A DNA stretch of 64,000 bases from Tritrichomonas musculus (Eukaryota; Parabasalia; Tritrichomonadida; Tritrichomonadidae): assembly GCA_039105265.1 (NCBI GenBank), contig JAPFFF010000061.1, positions 744,001 to 808,000 of the forward strand. Reading direction: 5' to 3'. The position numbers were made by a program, and so were the translations under genes. Below are positions 44,101 through 59,100 of this stretch, one piece after another. A model generated the notes under the pieces. It was not told where the DNA came from and searched no databases. It saw nothing but the letters and a program-made list of their open reading frames with translations. Every line of letters starts with the position of its first letter. Position 1 is the first letter of the stretch.

Positions 44101-47100
44101 GGATGGTTGAGGGCGGTATCATCAATTAATTATATCGACAGATGCCGCCTTCAGCCAGGCCAGGATGGTTGAGGGCGGCATCATCAATTAATTATATCGA
44201 CAGATGCCGCCTTCAGCCAGGCCAGGATGGTTGAGGGCGGCATCGTCAATTAATTATATCGACAGATGCCGCCTTCAGCCAGGCCAGGATGGTTGAGGGC
44301 GGCATCGTCAATCAATTATATCGACAGATGCCGCCTTCAGCCAGGCCAGGATGGTTGAGGGCGGCATCATCAATTAATTATATCGACAGATGCCGCCTTC
44401 AGCCAGGCCAGGATGGTTGAGGGCGGCATCGTCAATCAATTATATCGATAGATGCCGCCTTCAGCCAGGCCAGGATGGTTGAGGGCGGCATCGTCAATTA
44501 ATTATATCGACAGATGCCGCCTTCAGCCAGGCCAGGATGGTTGAGGGCGGTATCATCAATTAATTATATCGACAGATGCCGCCTTCAGCCAGGCCAGGAT
44601 GGTTGAGGGCGGCATCATCAATTAATTATATCGACAGATGCCGCCTTCAGCCAGGCCAGGATGGTTGAGGGCGGCATCGTCAATTAATTATATCGACAGA
44701 TGCTGCCTTCAGCCAGGCCAGGATGGTTGAGGGCGGCATCATCAATTAATTATATCGACAGATGCCGCCTTCAGCCAGGCCAGGATGGTTGAGGGCGGCA
44801 TCGTCAATTAATTATATCGACAGATGCCGCCTTCAGCCAGGCCAGGATGGTTGAGGGCGGCATCGTCAATTAATTATATCGACAGATGCCGCCTTCAGCC
44901 AGGCCAGGATGGTTGAGGGCGGCATCGTCAATCAATTATATCGACAGATGCCGCCTTCAGCCAGGCCAGGATGGTTGAGGGCGGCATCGTCAATCAATTA
45001 TATCGACAGATGCCGCCTTCAGCCAGGCCAGGATGGTTGAGGGCGGCATCGTCAATCAATTATATCGACAGATGCTGCCTTCAGCCAGGCCAGGATGGTT
45101 GAGGGCGGCATCGTCAATTAATTATATCGACAGATGCCGCCTTCAGCCAGGCCAGGATGGTTGAGGGCGGCATCATCAATCAATTATATCGACAGATGCC
45201 GCCTTCAGCCAGGCCAGGATGGTTGAGGGCGGCATCGTCAATCAATTATATCGACAGATGCCGCCTTCAGCCAGGCCAGGATGGTTGAGAGCGGCATCGT
45301 CAATCAATTATATCGACAGATGCCGCCTTCAGCCAGGCCAGGATGGTTGAGGGCGGCATCGTCAATTAATTATATCGACAGATGCCGCCTTCAGCCAGGC
45401 CAGGATGGTTGAGGGCGGCATCGTCAATCAATTATATCGACAGATGCCGCCTTCAGCCAGGCCAGGATGGTTGAGGGCGGCATCGTCAATCAATTATATC
45501 GACAGATGCTGCCTTCAGCCAGGCCAGGATGGTTGAGGGCGGCATCGTCAATTAATTATATCGACAGATGCCGCCTTCAGCCAGGCCAGGATGGTTGAGG
45601 GCGGCATCATCAATTAATTATATCGACAGATGCCGCCTTCAGCCAGGCCAGGATGGTTGAGGGCGGCATCGTCAATCAATTATATCGACAGATGCCGCCT
45701 TCAGCCAGGCCAGGATGGTTGAGGGCGGCATCGTCAATCAATTATATCGACAGATGCCGCCTTCAGCCAGGCCAGGATGGTTGAGGGCGGCATCGTCAAT
45801 TAATTATATCGACAGATGCCGCCTTCAGCCAGGCCAGGATGGTTGAGGGCGGCATCATCAATTAATTATATCGACAGATGCCGCCTTCAGCCAGGCCAGG
45901 ATGGTTGAGGGCGGCATCGTCAATTAATTATATCGACAGATGCCGCCTTCAGCCAGGCCAGGATGGTTGAGGGCGGCATCGTCAATTAATTATATCGACA
46001 GATGCCGCCTTCAGCCAGGCCAGGATGGTTGAGGGCGGCATCGTCAATTAATTATATCGACAGATGCCGCCTTCAGCCAGGCCAGGATGGTTGAGGGCGG
46101 CATCGTCAATCAATTATATCGACAGATGCCGCCTTCAGCCAGGCCAGGATGGTTGAGGGCGGTATCATCAATTAATTATATCGACAGATGCCGCCTTCAG
46201 CCAGGCCAGGATGGTTGAGGGCGGCATCGTCAATTAATTATATCGACAGATGCCGCCTTCAGCCAGGCCAGGATGGTTGAGGGCGGCATCGTCAATCAAT
46301 TATATCGACAGATGCCGCCTTCAGCCAGGCCAGGATGGTTGAGGGCGGCATCATCAATTAATTATATCGACAGATGCCGCCTTCAGCCAGGCCAGGATGG
46401 TTGAGGGCGGCATCGTCAATTAATTATATCGACAGATGCCGCCTTCAGCCAGGCCAGGATGGTTGAGGGCGGCATCGTCAATTAATTATATCGACAGATG
46501 CCGCCTTCAGCCAGGCCAGGATGGTTGAGGGCGGCATCGTCAATTAATTATATCGACAGATGCCGCCTTCAGCCAGGCCAGGATGGTTGAGGGCGGCATC
46601 ATCAATTAATTATATCGACAGATGCCGCCTTCAGCCAGGCCAGGATGGTTGAGGGCGGCATCGTCAATTAATTATATCGACAGATGCCGCCTTCAGCCAG
46701 GCCAGGATGGTTGAGGGCGGCATCGTCAATCAATTATATCGACAGATGCCGCCTTCAGCCAGGCCAGGATGGTTGAGGGCGGCATCATCAATCAATTATA
46801 TCGACAGATGCCGCCTTCAGCCAGGCCAGGATGGTTGAGGGCGGCATCGTCAATTAATTATATCGACAGATGCCGCCTTCAGCCAGGCCAGGATGGTTGA
46901 GGGCGGCATCGTCAATCAATTATATCGACAGATGCCGCCTTCAGCCAGGCCAGGATGGTTGAGGGCGGCATCGTCAATCAATTATATCGACAGATGCCGC
47001 CTTCAGCCAGGCCAGGATGGTTGAGGGCGGTATCATCAATCAATTATATCGACAGATGCCGCCTTCAGCCAGGCCAGGATGGTTGAGGGCGGTATCATCA

Positions 47101-50100
47101 ATTAATTATATCGACAGATGCCGCCTTCAGCCAGGCCAGGATGGTTGAGGGCGGTATCATCAATCAATTATATCGACAGATGCCGCCTTCAGCCAGGCCA
47201 GGATGGTTGAGGGCGGCATCGTCAATTAATTATATCGACAGATGCCGCCTTCAGCCAGGCCAGGATGGTTGATGGCGGCATCATCAATCAATTATATCGA
47301 CAGATGCCGCCTTCAGCCAGGCCAGGATGGTTGAGGGCGGCATCGTCAATTAATTATATCGACAGATGCCGCCTTCAGCCAGGCCAGGATGGTTGAGGGC
47401 GGCATCATCAATCAATTATATCGACAGATGCCGCCTTCAGCCAGGCCAGGATGGTTGAGGGCGGCATCGTCAATCAATTATATCGACAGATGCCGCCTTC
47501 AGCCAGGCCAGGATGGTTGAGGGCGGCATCGTCAATCAATTATATCGACAGATGCCGCCTTCAGCCAGGCCAGGATGGTTGAGGGCGGTATCATCAATTA
47601 ATTATATCGACAGATGCCGCCTTCAGCCAGGCCAGGATGGTTGAGGGCGGCATCGTCAATCAATTATATCGACAGATGCCGCCTTCAGCCAGGCCAGGAT
47701 GGTTGAGGGCGGCATCGTCAATCAATTATATCGACAGATGCCGCCTTCAGCCAGGCCAGGATGGTTGAGGGCGGCATCGTCAATCAATTATATCGACAGA
47801 TGCCGCCTTCAGCCAGGCCAGGATGGTTGAGGGCGGCATCGTCAATCAATTATATCGACAGATGCCGCCTTCAGCCAGGCCAGGATGGTTGAGGGCGGTA
47901 TCATCAATTAATTATATCGACAGATGCCGCCTTCAGCCAGGCCAGGATGGTTGATGGCGGCATCATCAATCAATTATATCGACAGATGCCGCCTTCAGCC
48001 AGGCCAGGATGGTTGAGGGCGGCATCGTCAATCAATTATATCGACAGATGCTGCCTTCAGCCAGGCCAGGATGGTTGAGGGCGGTATCATCAATTAATTA
48101 TATCGACAGATGCCGCCTTCAGCCAGGCCAGGATGGTTGAGGGCGGCATCGTCAATCAATTATATCGACAGATGCCGCCTTCAGCCAGGCCAGGATGGTT
48201 GAGGGCGGTATCATCAATTAATTATATCGACAGATGCCGCCTTCAGCCAGGCCAGGATGGTTGAGGGCGGCATCATCAATTAATTATATCGACAGATGCC
48301 GCCTTCAGCCAGGCCAGGATGGTTGAGGGCGGCATCGTCAATTAATTATATCGACAGATGCCGCCTTCAGCCAGGCCAGGATGGTTGATGGCGGCATCGT
48401 CAATTAATTATATCGACAGATGCCGCCTTCAGCCAGGCCAGGATGGTTGAGGGCGGTATCATCAATTAATTATATCGACAGATGCCGCCTTCAGCCAGGC
48501 CAGGATGGTTGAGGGCGGCATCGTCAATCAATTATATCGATAGATGCCGCCTTCAGCCAGGCCAGGATGGTTGAGGGCGGCATCGTCAATTAATTATATC
48601 GACAGATGCCGCCTTCAGCCAGGCCAGGATGGTTGAGGGCGGTATCATCAATTAATTATATCGACAGATGCCGCCTTCAGCCAGGCCAGGATGGTTGAGG
48701 GCGGCATCATCAATTAATTATATCGACAGATGCCGCCTTCAGCCAGGCCAGGATGGTTGAGGGCGGCATCGTCAATTAATTATATCGACAGATGCCGCCT
48801 TCAGCCAGGCCAGGATGGTTGAGGGCGGCATCATCAATTAATTATATCGACAGATGCCGCCTTCAGCCAGGCCAGGATGGTTGAGGGCGGCATCGTCAAT
48901 TAATTATATCGACAGATGCCGCCTTCAGCCAGGCCAGGATGGTTGAGGGCGGCATCGTCAATTAATTATATCGACAGATGCCGCCTTCAGCCAGGCCAGG
49001 ATGGTTGAGGGCGGCATCGTCAATCAATTATATCGACAGATGCCGCCTTCAGCCAGGCCAGGATGGTTGAGGGCGGCATCGTCAATCAATTATATCGACA
49101 GATGCCGCCTTCAGCCAGGCCAGGATGGTTGAGGGCGGCATCGTCAATCAATTATATCGACAGATGCTGCCTTCAGCCAGGCCAGGATGGTTGAGGGCGG
49201 CATCGTCAATTAATTATATCGACAGATGCCGCCTTCAGCCAGGCCAGGATGGTTGAGGGCGGCATCATCAATCAATTATATCGACAGATGCCGCCTTCAG
49301 CCAGGCCAGGATGGTTGAGGGCGGCATCGTCAATCAATTATATCGACAGATGCCGCCTTCAGCCAGGCCAGGATGGTTGAGAGCGGCATCGTCAATCAAT
49401 TATATCGACAGATGCCGCCTTCAGCCAGGCCAGGATGGTTGAGGGCGGCATCGTCAATTAATTATATCGACAGATGCCGCCTTCAGCCAGGCCAGGATGG
49501 TTGAGGGCGGCATCGTCAATCAATTATATCGACAGATGCCGCCTTCAGCCAGGCCAGGATGGTTGAGGGCGGCATCGTCAATCAATTATATCGACAGATG
49601 CTGCCTTCAGCCAGGCCAGGATGGTTGAGGGCGGCATCGTCAATTAATTATATCGACAGATGCCGCCTTCAGCCAGGCCAGGATGGTTGAGGGCGGCATC
49701 ATCAATTAATTATATCGACAGATGCCGCCTTCAGCCAGGCCAGGATGGTTGAGGGCGGCATCGTCAATCAATTATATCGACAGATGCCGCCTTCAGCCAG
49801 GCCAGGATGGTTGAGGGCGGCATCGTCAATCAATTATATCGACAGATGCCGCCTTCAGCCAGGCCAGGATGGTTGAGGGCGGTATCATCAATTAATTATA
49901 TCGACAGATGCCGCCTTCAGCCAGGCCAGGATGGTTGAGGGCGGTATCATCAATTAATTATATCGACAGATGCCGCCTTCAGCCAGGCCAGGATGGTTGA
50001 GGGCGGTATCATCAATTAATTATATCGACAGATGCCGCCTTCAGCCAGGCCAGGATGGTTGAGGGCGGCATCGTCAATTAATTATATCGACAGATGCCGC

Positions 50101-53100
50101 CTTCAGCCAGGCCAGGATGGTTGAGGGCGGCATCATCAATTAATTATATCGACAGATGCCGCCTTCAGCCAGGCCAGGATGGTTGAGGGCGGTATCATCA
50201 ATTAATTATATCGACAGATGCCGCCTTCAGCCAGGCCAGGATGGTTGAGGGCGGCATCATCAATTAATTATATCGACAGATGCCGCCTTCAGCCAGGCCA
50301 GGATGGTTGAGGGCGGTATCATCAATCAATTATATCGACAGATGCCGCCTTCAGCCAGGCCAGGATGGTTGAGGGCGGCATCGTCAATTAATTATATCGA
50401 CAGATGCCGCCTTCAGCCAGGCCAGGATGGTTGAGGGCGGCATCATCAATTAATTATATCGACAGATGCCGCCTTCAGCCAGGCCAGGATGGTTGAGGGC
50501 GGTATCATCAATTAATTATATCGACAGATGCCGCCTTCAGCCAGGCCAGGATGGTTGAGGGCGGTATCATCAATTAATTATATCGACAGATGCCGCCTTC
50601 AGCCAGGCCAGGATGGTTGAGGGCGGCATCGTCAATTAATTATATCGACAGATGCCGCCTTCAGCCAGGCCAGGATGGTTGAGGGCGGCATCGTCAATCA
50701 ATTATATCGACAGATGCCGCCTTCAGCCAGGCCAGGATGGTTGAGGGCGGCATCGTCAATCAATTATATCGACAGATGCCGCCTTCAGCCAGGCCAGGAT
50801 GGTTGAGGGCGGCATCGTCAATTAATTATATCGACAGATGCCGCCTTCAGCCAGGCCAGGATGGTTGAGGGCGGCATCGTCAATCAATTATATCGACAGA
50901 TGCCGCCTTCAGCCAGGCCAGGATGGTTGAGGGCGGTATCATCAATTAATTATATCGACAGATGCCGCCTTCAGCCAGGCCAGGATGGTTGAGGGCGGCA
51001 TCGTCAATCAATTATATCGACAGATGCCGCCTTCAGCCAGGCCAGGATGGTTGAGGGCGGCATCGTCAATCAATTATATCGACAGATGCCGCCTTCAGCC
51101 AGGCCAGGATGGTTGAGGGCGGCATTGTCAATCAATTATATCGACAGATGCCGCCTTCAGCCAGGCCAGGATGGTTGAGGGCGGCATCGTCAATTAATTA
51201 TATCGACAGATGCCGCCTTCAGCCAGGCCAGGATGGTTGAGGGCGGCATCGTCAATTAATTATATCGACAGATGCCGCCTTCAGCCAGGCCAGGATGGTT
51301 GAGGGCGGCATCGTCAATTAATTATATCGACAGATGCCGCCTTCAGCCAGGCCAGGATGGTTGAGGGCGGCATCGTCAATCAATTATATCGACAGATGCC
51401 GCCTTCAGCCAGGCCAGGATGGTTGAGGGCGGCATCGTCAATCAATTATATCGACAGATGCCGCCTTCAGCCAGGCCAGGATGGTTGAGGGCGGCATTGT
51501 CAATCAATTATATCGACAGATGCCGCCTTCAGCCAGGCCAGGATGGTTGAGGGCGGCATCATCAATCAATTATATCGACAGATGCCGCCTTCAGCCAGGC
51601 CAGGATGGTTGAGGGCGGCATCGTCAATTAATTATATCGACAGATGCCGCCTTCAGCCAGGCCAGGATGGTTGAGGGCGGCATCGTCAATTAATTATATC
51701 GACAGATGCCGCCTTCAGCCAGGCCAGGATGGTTGAGGGCGGCATCGTCAATTAATTATATCGACAGATGCCGCCTTCAGCCAGGCCAGGATGGTTGAGG
51801 GCGGTATCATCAATTAATTATATCGACAGATGCCGCCTTCAGCCAGGCCAGGATGGTTGAGGGCGGCATCGTCAATCAATTATATCGACAGATGCCGCCT
51901 TCAGCCAGGCCAGGATGGTTGAGGGCGGCATCGTCAATCAATTATATCGACAGATGCCGCCTTCAGCCAGGCCAGGATGGTTGAGGGCGGCATCGTCAAT
52001 CAATTATATCGACAGATGCCGCCTTCAGCCAGGCCAGGATGGTTGAGGGCGGTATCATCAATTAATTATATCGACAGATGCCGCCTTCAGCCAGGCCAGG
52101 ATGGTTGAGGGCGGCATCGTCAATTAATTATATCGACAGATGCCGCCTTCAGCCAGGCCAGGATGGTTGAGGGCGGCATCATCAATTAATTATATCGACA
52201 GATGCCGCCTTCAGCCAGGCCAGGATGGTTGAGGGCGGCATCGTCAATCAATTATATCGACAGATGCCGCCTTCAGCCAGGCCAGGATGGTTGAGGGCGG
52301 TATCATCAATTAATTATATCGACAGATGCCGCCTTCAGCCAGGCCAGGATGGTTGAGGGCGGCATCGTCAATTAATTATATCGACAGATGCCGCCTTCAG
52401 CCAGGCCAGGATGGTTGAGGGCGGCATCGTCAATTAATTATATCGACAGATGCCGCCTTCAGCCAGGCCAGGATGGTTGAGGGCGGCATCGTCAATCAAT
52501 TATATCGACAGATGCCGCCTTCAGCCAGGCCAGGATGGTTGAGGGCGGTATCATCAATTAATTATATCGACAGATGCCGCCTTCAGCCAGGCCAGGATGG
52601 TTGAGGGCGGCATCGTCAATCAATTATATCGATAGATGCCGCCTTCAGCCAGGCCAGGATGGTTGAGGGCGGCATCGTCAATTAATTATATCGACAGATG
52701 CCGCCTTCAGCCAGGCCAGGATGGTTGAGGGCGGTATCATCAATTAATTATATCGACAGATGCCGCCTTCAGCCAGGCCAGGATGGTTGAGGGCGGTATC
52801 ATCAATTAATTATATCGACAGATGCCGCCTTCAGCCAGGCCAGGATGGTTGAGGGCGGCATCGTCAATTAATTATATCGACAGATGCCGCCTTCAGCCAG
52901 GCCAGGATGGTTGAGGGCGGCATCATCAATTAATTATATCGACAGATGCCGCCTTCAGCCAGGCCAGGATGGTTGAGGGCGGCATCGTCAATCAATTATA
53001 TCGACAGATGCCGCCTTCAGCCAGGCCAGGATGGTTGAGGGCGGCATCGTCAATTAATTATATCGACAGATGCCGCCTTCAGCCAGGCCAGGATGGTTGA

Positions 53101-56100
53101 GGGCGGCATCGTCAATTAATTATATCGACAGATGCCGCCTTCAGCCAGGCCAGGATGGTTGAGGGCGGCATCGTCAATCAATTATATCGACAGATGCCGC
53201 CTTCAGCCAGGCCAGGATGGTTGAGGGCGGCATCGTCAATCAATTATATCGACAGATGCCGCCTTCAGCCAGGCCAGGATGGTTGAGGGCGGCATCGTCA
53301 ATCAATTATATCGACAGATGCTGCCTTCAGCCAGGCCAGGATGGTTGAGGGCGGCATCGTCAATTAATTATATCGACAGATGCCGCCTTCAGCCAGGCCA
53401 GGATGGTTGAGGGCGGCATCATCAATCAATTATATCGACAGATGCCGCCTTCAGCCAGGCCAGGATGGTTGAGGGCGGCATCGTCAATTAATTATATCGA
53501 CAGATGCCGCCTTCAGCCAGGCCAGGATGGTTGAGGGCGGCATCATCAATTAATTATATCGACAGATGCCGCCTTCAGCCAGGCCAGGATGGTTGAGGGC
53601 GGCATCGTCAATCAATTATATCGACAGATGCCGCCTTCAGCCAGGCCAGGATGGTTGAGGGCGGCATCGTCAATTAATTATATCGACAGATGCCGCCTTC
53701 AGCCAGGCCAGGATGGTTGAGGGCGGCATCGTCAATTAATTATATCGACAGATGCCGCCTTCAGCCAGGCCAGGATGGTTGAGGGCGGCATCGTCAATCA
53801 ATTATATCGACAGATGCCGCCTTCAGCCAGGCCAGGATGGTTGAGGGCGGCATCGTCAATCAATTATATCGACAGATGCCGCCTTCAGCCAGGCCAGGAT
53901 GGTTGAGGGCGGCATCGTCAATCAATTATATCGACAGATGCCGCCTTCAGCCAGGCCAGGATGGTTGAGGGCGGCATCGTCAATTAATTATATCGACAGA
54001 TGCCGCCTTCAGCCAGGCCAGGATGGTTGAGGGCGGCATCATCAATCAATTATATCGACAGATGCCGCCTTCAGCCAGGCCAGGATGGTTGAGGGCGGCA
54101 TCGTCAATTAATTATATCGACAGATGCCGCCTTCAGCCAGGCCAGGATGGTTGAGGGCGGTATCATCAATTAATTATATCGACAGATGCCGCCTTCAGCC
54201 AGGCCAGGATGGTTGAGGGCGGTATCATCAATCAATTATATCGACAGATGCCGCCTTCAGCCAGGCCAGGATGGTTGAGGGCGGCATCGTCAATTAATTA
54301 TATCGACAGATGCCGCCTTCAGCCAGGCCAGGATGGTTGAGGGCGGCATCGTCAATCAATTATATCGACAGATGCCGCCTTCAGCCAGGCCAGGATGGTT
54401 GAGGGCGGCATCGTCAATCAATTATATCGACAGATGCTGCCTTCAGCCAGGCCAGGATGGTTGAGGGCAGCATCGTCAATTAATTATATCGACAGATGCC
54501 GCCTTCAGCCAGGCCAGGATGGTTGAGGGCGGCATCGTCAATTAATTATATCGACAGATGCCGCCTTCAGCCAGGCCAGGATGGTTGAGGGCGGCATCGT
54601 CAATCAATTATATCGACAGATGCCGCCTTCAGCCAGGCCAGGATGGTTGAGGGCGGTATCATCAATTAATTATATCGACAGATGCCGCCTTCAGCCAGGC
54701 CAGGATGGTTGAGGGCGGCATCGTCAATCAATTATATCGACAGATGCCGCCTTCAGCCAGGCCAGGATGGTTGAGGGCGGTATCATCAATTAATTATATC
54801 GACAGATGCCGCCTTCAGCCAGGCCAGGATGGTTGAGGGCGGTATCATCAATTAATTATATCGACAGATGCCGCCTTCAGCCAGGCCAGGATGGTTGAGG
54901 GCGGCATCGTCAATTAATTATATCGACAGATGCCGCCTTCAGCCAGGCCAGGATGGTTGAGGGCGGCATCATCAATTAATTATATCGACAGATGCCGCCT
55001 TCAGCCAGGCCAGGATGGTTGAGGGCGGCATCATCAATTAATTATATCGACAGATGCCGCCTTCAGCCAGGCCAGGATGGTTGAGGGCGGCATCATCAAT
55101 TAATTATATCGACAGATGCCGCCTTCAGCCAGGCCAGGATGGTTGAGGGCGATATCATCAATCAATTATATCGACAGATGCCGCCTTCAGCCAGGCCAGG
55201 ATGGTTGAGGGCGGCATCGTCAATTAATTATATCGACAGATGCCGCCTTCAGCCAGGCCAGGATGGTTGAGGGCGGCATCGTCAATTAATTATATCGACA
55301 GATGCCGCCTTCAGCCAGGCCAGGATGGTTGAGGGCGGTATCATCAATTAATTATATCGACAGATGCCGCCTTCAGCCAGGCCAGGATGGTTGAGGGCGG
55401 TATCATCAATTAATTATATCGACAGATGCCGCCTTCAGCCAGGCCAGGATGGTTGAGGGCGGCATCGTCAATTAATTATATCGACAGATGCCGCCTTCAG
55501 CCAGGCCAGGATGGTTGAGGGCGGCATCGTCAATCAATTATATCGACAGATGCCGCCTTCAGCCAGGCCAGGATGGTTGAGGGCGGCATCGTCAATCAAT
55601 TATATCGACAGATGCCGCCTTCAGCCAGGCCAGGATGGTTGAGGGCGGCATCGTCAATTAATTATATCGACAGATGCCGCCTTCAGCCAGGCCAGGATGG
55701 TTGAGGGCGGCATCGTCAATCAATTATATCGACAGATGCCGCCTTCAGCCAGGCCAGGATGGTTGAGGGCGGCATCGTCAATCAATTATATCGACAGATG
55801 CCGCCTTCAGCCAGGCCAGGATGGTTGAGGGCGGCATCATCAATCAATTATATCGACAGATGCCGCCTTCAGCCAGGCCAGGATGGTTGAGGGCGGCATC
55901 ATCAATCAATTATATCGACAGATGCCGCCTTCAGCCAGGCCAGGATGGTTGAGGGCGGCATCGTCAATCAATTATATCGACAGATGCCGCCTTCAGCCAG
56001 GCCAGGATGGTTGAGGGCGGCATCGTCAATCAATTATATCGACAGATGCCGCCTTCAGCCAGGCCAGGATGGTTGAGGGCGGCATCGTCAATTAATTATA

Positions 56101-59100
56101 TCGACAGATGCCGCCTTCAGCCAGGCCAGGATGGTTGATGGCGGCATCATCAATCAATTATATCGACAGATGCCGCCTTCAGCCAGGCCAGGATGGTTGA
56201 GGGCGGCATCGTCAATTAATTATATCGACAGATGCCGCCTTCAGCCAGGCCAGGATGGTTGAGGGCGGCATCGTCAATCAATTATATCGACAGATGCAGC
56301 CTTCAGCCAGGCCAGGATGGTTGAGGGCGGCATCGTCAATCAATTATATCGACAGATGCCGCCTTCAGCCAGGCCAGGATGGTTGAGGGCGGTATCATCA
56401 ATTAATTATATCGACAGATGCCGCCTTCAGCCAGGCCAGGATGGTTGAGGGCGGCATCATCAATTAATTATATCGACAGATGCCGCCTTCAGCCAGGCCA
56501 GGATGGTTGAGGGCGGCATCATCAATTAATTATATCGACAGATGCCGCCTTCAGCCAGGCCAGGATGGTTGAGGGCGGCATCGTCAATTAATTATATCGA
56601 CAGATGCCGCCTTCAGCCAGGCCAGGATGGTTGAGGGCGGCATCATCAATTAATTATATCGACAGATGCCGCCTTCAGCCAGGCCAGGATGGTTGAGGGC
56701 GGCATCGTCAATCAATTATATCGACAGATGCCGCCTTCAGCCAGGCCAGGATGGTTGAGGGCGGTATCATCAATTAATTATATCGACAGATGCCGCCTTC
56801 AGCCAGGCCAGGATGGTTGAGGGCGGCATCGTCAATCAATTATATCGACAGATGCCGCCTTCAGCCAGGCCAGGATGGTTGAGGGCGGCATCGTCAATCA
56901 ATTATATCGACAGATGCCGCCTTCAGCCAGGCCAGGATGGTTGAGGGCGGTATCATCAATCAATTATATCGACAGATGCCGCCTTCAGCCAGGCCAGGAT
57001 GGTTGAGGGCGGTATCATCAATTAATTATATCGACAGATGCCGCCTTCAGCCAGGCCAGGATGGTTGAGGGCGGTATCATCAATCAATTATATCGACAGA
57101 TGCCGCCTTCAGCCAGGCCAGGATGGTTGAGGGCGGCATCGTCAATTAATTATATCGACAGATGCCGCCTTCAGCCAGGCCAGGATGGTTGATGGCGGCA
57201 TCATCAATCAATTATATCGACAGATGCCGCCTTCAGCCAGGCCAGGATGGTTGAGGGCGGCATCGTCAATTAATTATATCGACAGATGCCGCCTTCAGCC
57301 AGGCCAGGATGGTTGAGGGCGGCATCATCAATTAATTATATCGACAGATGCCGCCTTCAGCCAGGCCAGGATGGTTGAGGGCGGTATCATCAATTAATTA
57401 TATCGACAGATGCCGCCTTCAGCCAGGCCAGGATGGTTGAGGGCGGTATCATCAATTAATTATATCGACAGATGCCGCCTTCAGCCAGGCCAGGATGGTT
57501 GAGGGCGGCATCGTCAATTAATTATATCGACAGATGCCGCCTTCAGCCAGGCCAGGATGGTTGAGGGCGGTATCATCAATCAATTATATCGACAGATGCC
57601 GCCTTCAGCCAGGCCAGGATGGTTGAGGGCGGCATCGTCAATTAATTATATCGACAGATGCCGCCTTCAGCCAGGCCAGGATGGTTGAGGGCGGCATCGT
57701 CAATCAATTATATCGACAGATGCCGCCTTCAGCCAGGCCAGGATGGTTGAGGGCGGCATCGTCAATTAATTATATCGACAGATGCCGCCTTCAGCCAGGC
57801 CAGGATGGTTGAGGGCGGTATCATCAATTAATTATATCGACAGATGCCGCCTTCAGCCAGGCCAGGATGGTTGAGGGCGGCATCATCAATTAATTATATC
57901 GACAGATGCCGCCTTCAGCCAGGCCAGGATGGTTGAGGGCGGTATCATCAATCAATTATATCGACAGATGCCGCCTTCAGCCAGGCCAGGATGGTTGAGG
58001 GCGGCATCGTCAATCAAATTATATCGACAGATGCCGCCTTCAGCCAGGCCAGGATGGTTGAGGGCGGTATCATCAATTAATTATATCGACAGATGCCGCC
58101 TTCAGCCAGGCCAGGATGGTTGAGGGCGGTATCATCAATCAATTATATCGACAGATGCCGCCTTCAGCCAGGCCAGGATGGTTGAGGGCGGCATCGTCAA
58201 TCAATTATATCGACAGATGCCGCCTTCAGCCAGGCCAGGATGGTTGAGGGCGGTATCATCAATTAATTATATCGACAGATGCCGCCTTCAGCCAGGCCAG
58301 GATGGTTGAGGGCGGCATCGTCAATCAATTATATCGACAGATGCCGCCTTCAGCCAGGCCAGGATGGTTGAGGGCGGCATCGTCAATCAATTATATCGAC
58401 AGATGCCGCCTTCAGCCAGGCCAGGATGGTTGAGGGCGGCATCGTCAATTAATTATATCGACAGATGCCGCCTTCAGCCAGGCCAGGATGGTTGAGGGCG
58501 GCATCGTCAATCAATTATATCGACAGATGCCGCCTTCAGCCAGGCCAGGATGGTTGAGGGCGGTATCATCAATCAATTATATCGACAGATGCCGCCTTCA
58601 GCCAGGCCAGGATGGTTGAGGGCGGCATCGTCAATCAATTATATCGACAGATGCCGCCTTCAGCCAGGCCAGGATGGTTGAGGGCGGTATCATCAATTAA
58701 TTATATCGACAGATGCCGCCTTCAGCCAGGCCAGGATGGTTGAGGGCGGCATCGTCAATCAATTATATCGACAGATGCCGCCTTCAGCCAGGCCAGGATG
58801 GTTGAGGGCGGCATCGTCAATCAATTATATCGACAGATGCCGCCTTCAGCCAGGCCAGGATGGTTGAGGGCGGCATTGTCAATCAATTATATCGACAGAT
58901 GCCGCCTTCAGCCAGGCCAGGATGGTTGAGGGCGGTATCATCAATCAATTATATCGACAGATGCCGCCTTCAGCCAGGCCAGGATGGTTGAGGGCGGTAT
59001 CATCAATTAATTATATCGACAGATGCCGCCTTCAGCCAGGCCAGGATGGTTGAGGGCGGTATCATCAATCAATTATATCGACAGATGCCGCCTTCAGCCA

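Noticed and set aside
57929-58123. 64-residue open frame in the satellite (also at 61464-61658)
   Set aside because: It exists only because the 1-bp insertion shifts the frame past the regular stops; it is a translation of the repeat, not a gene.
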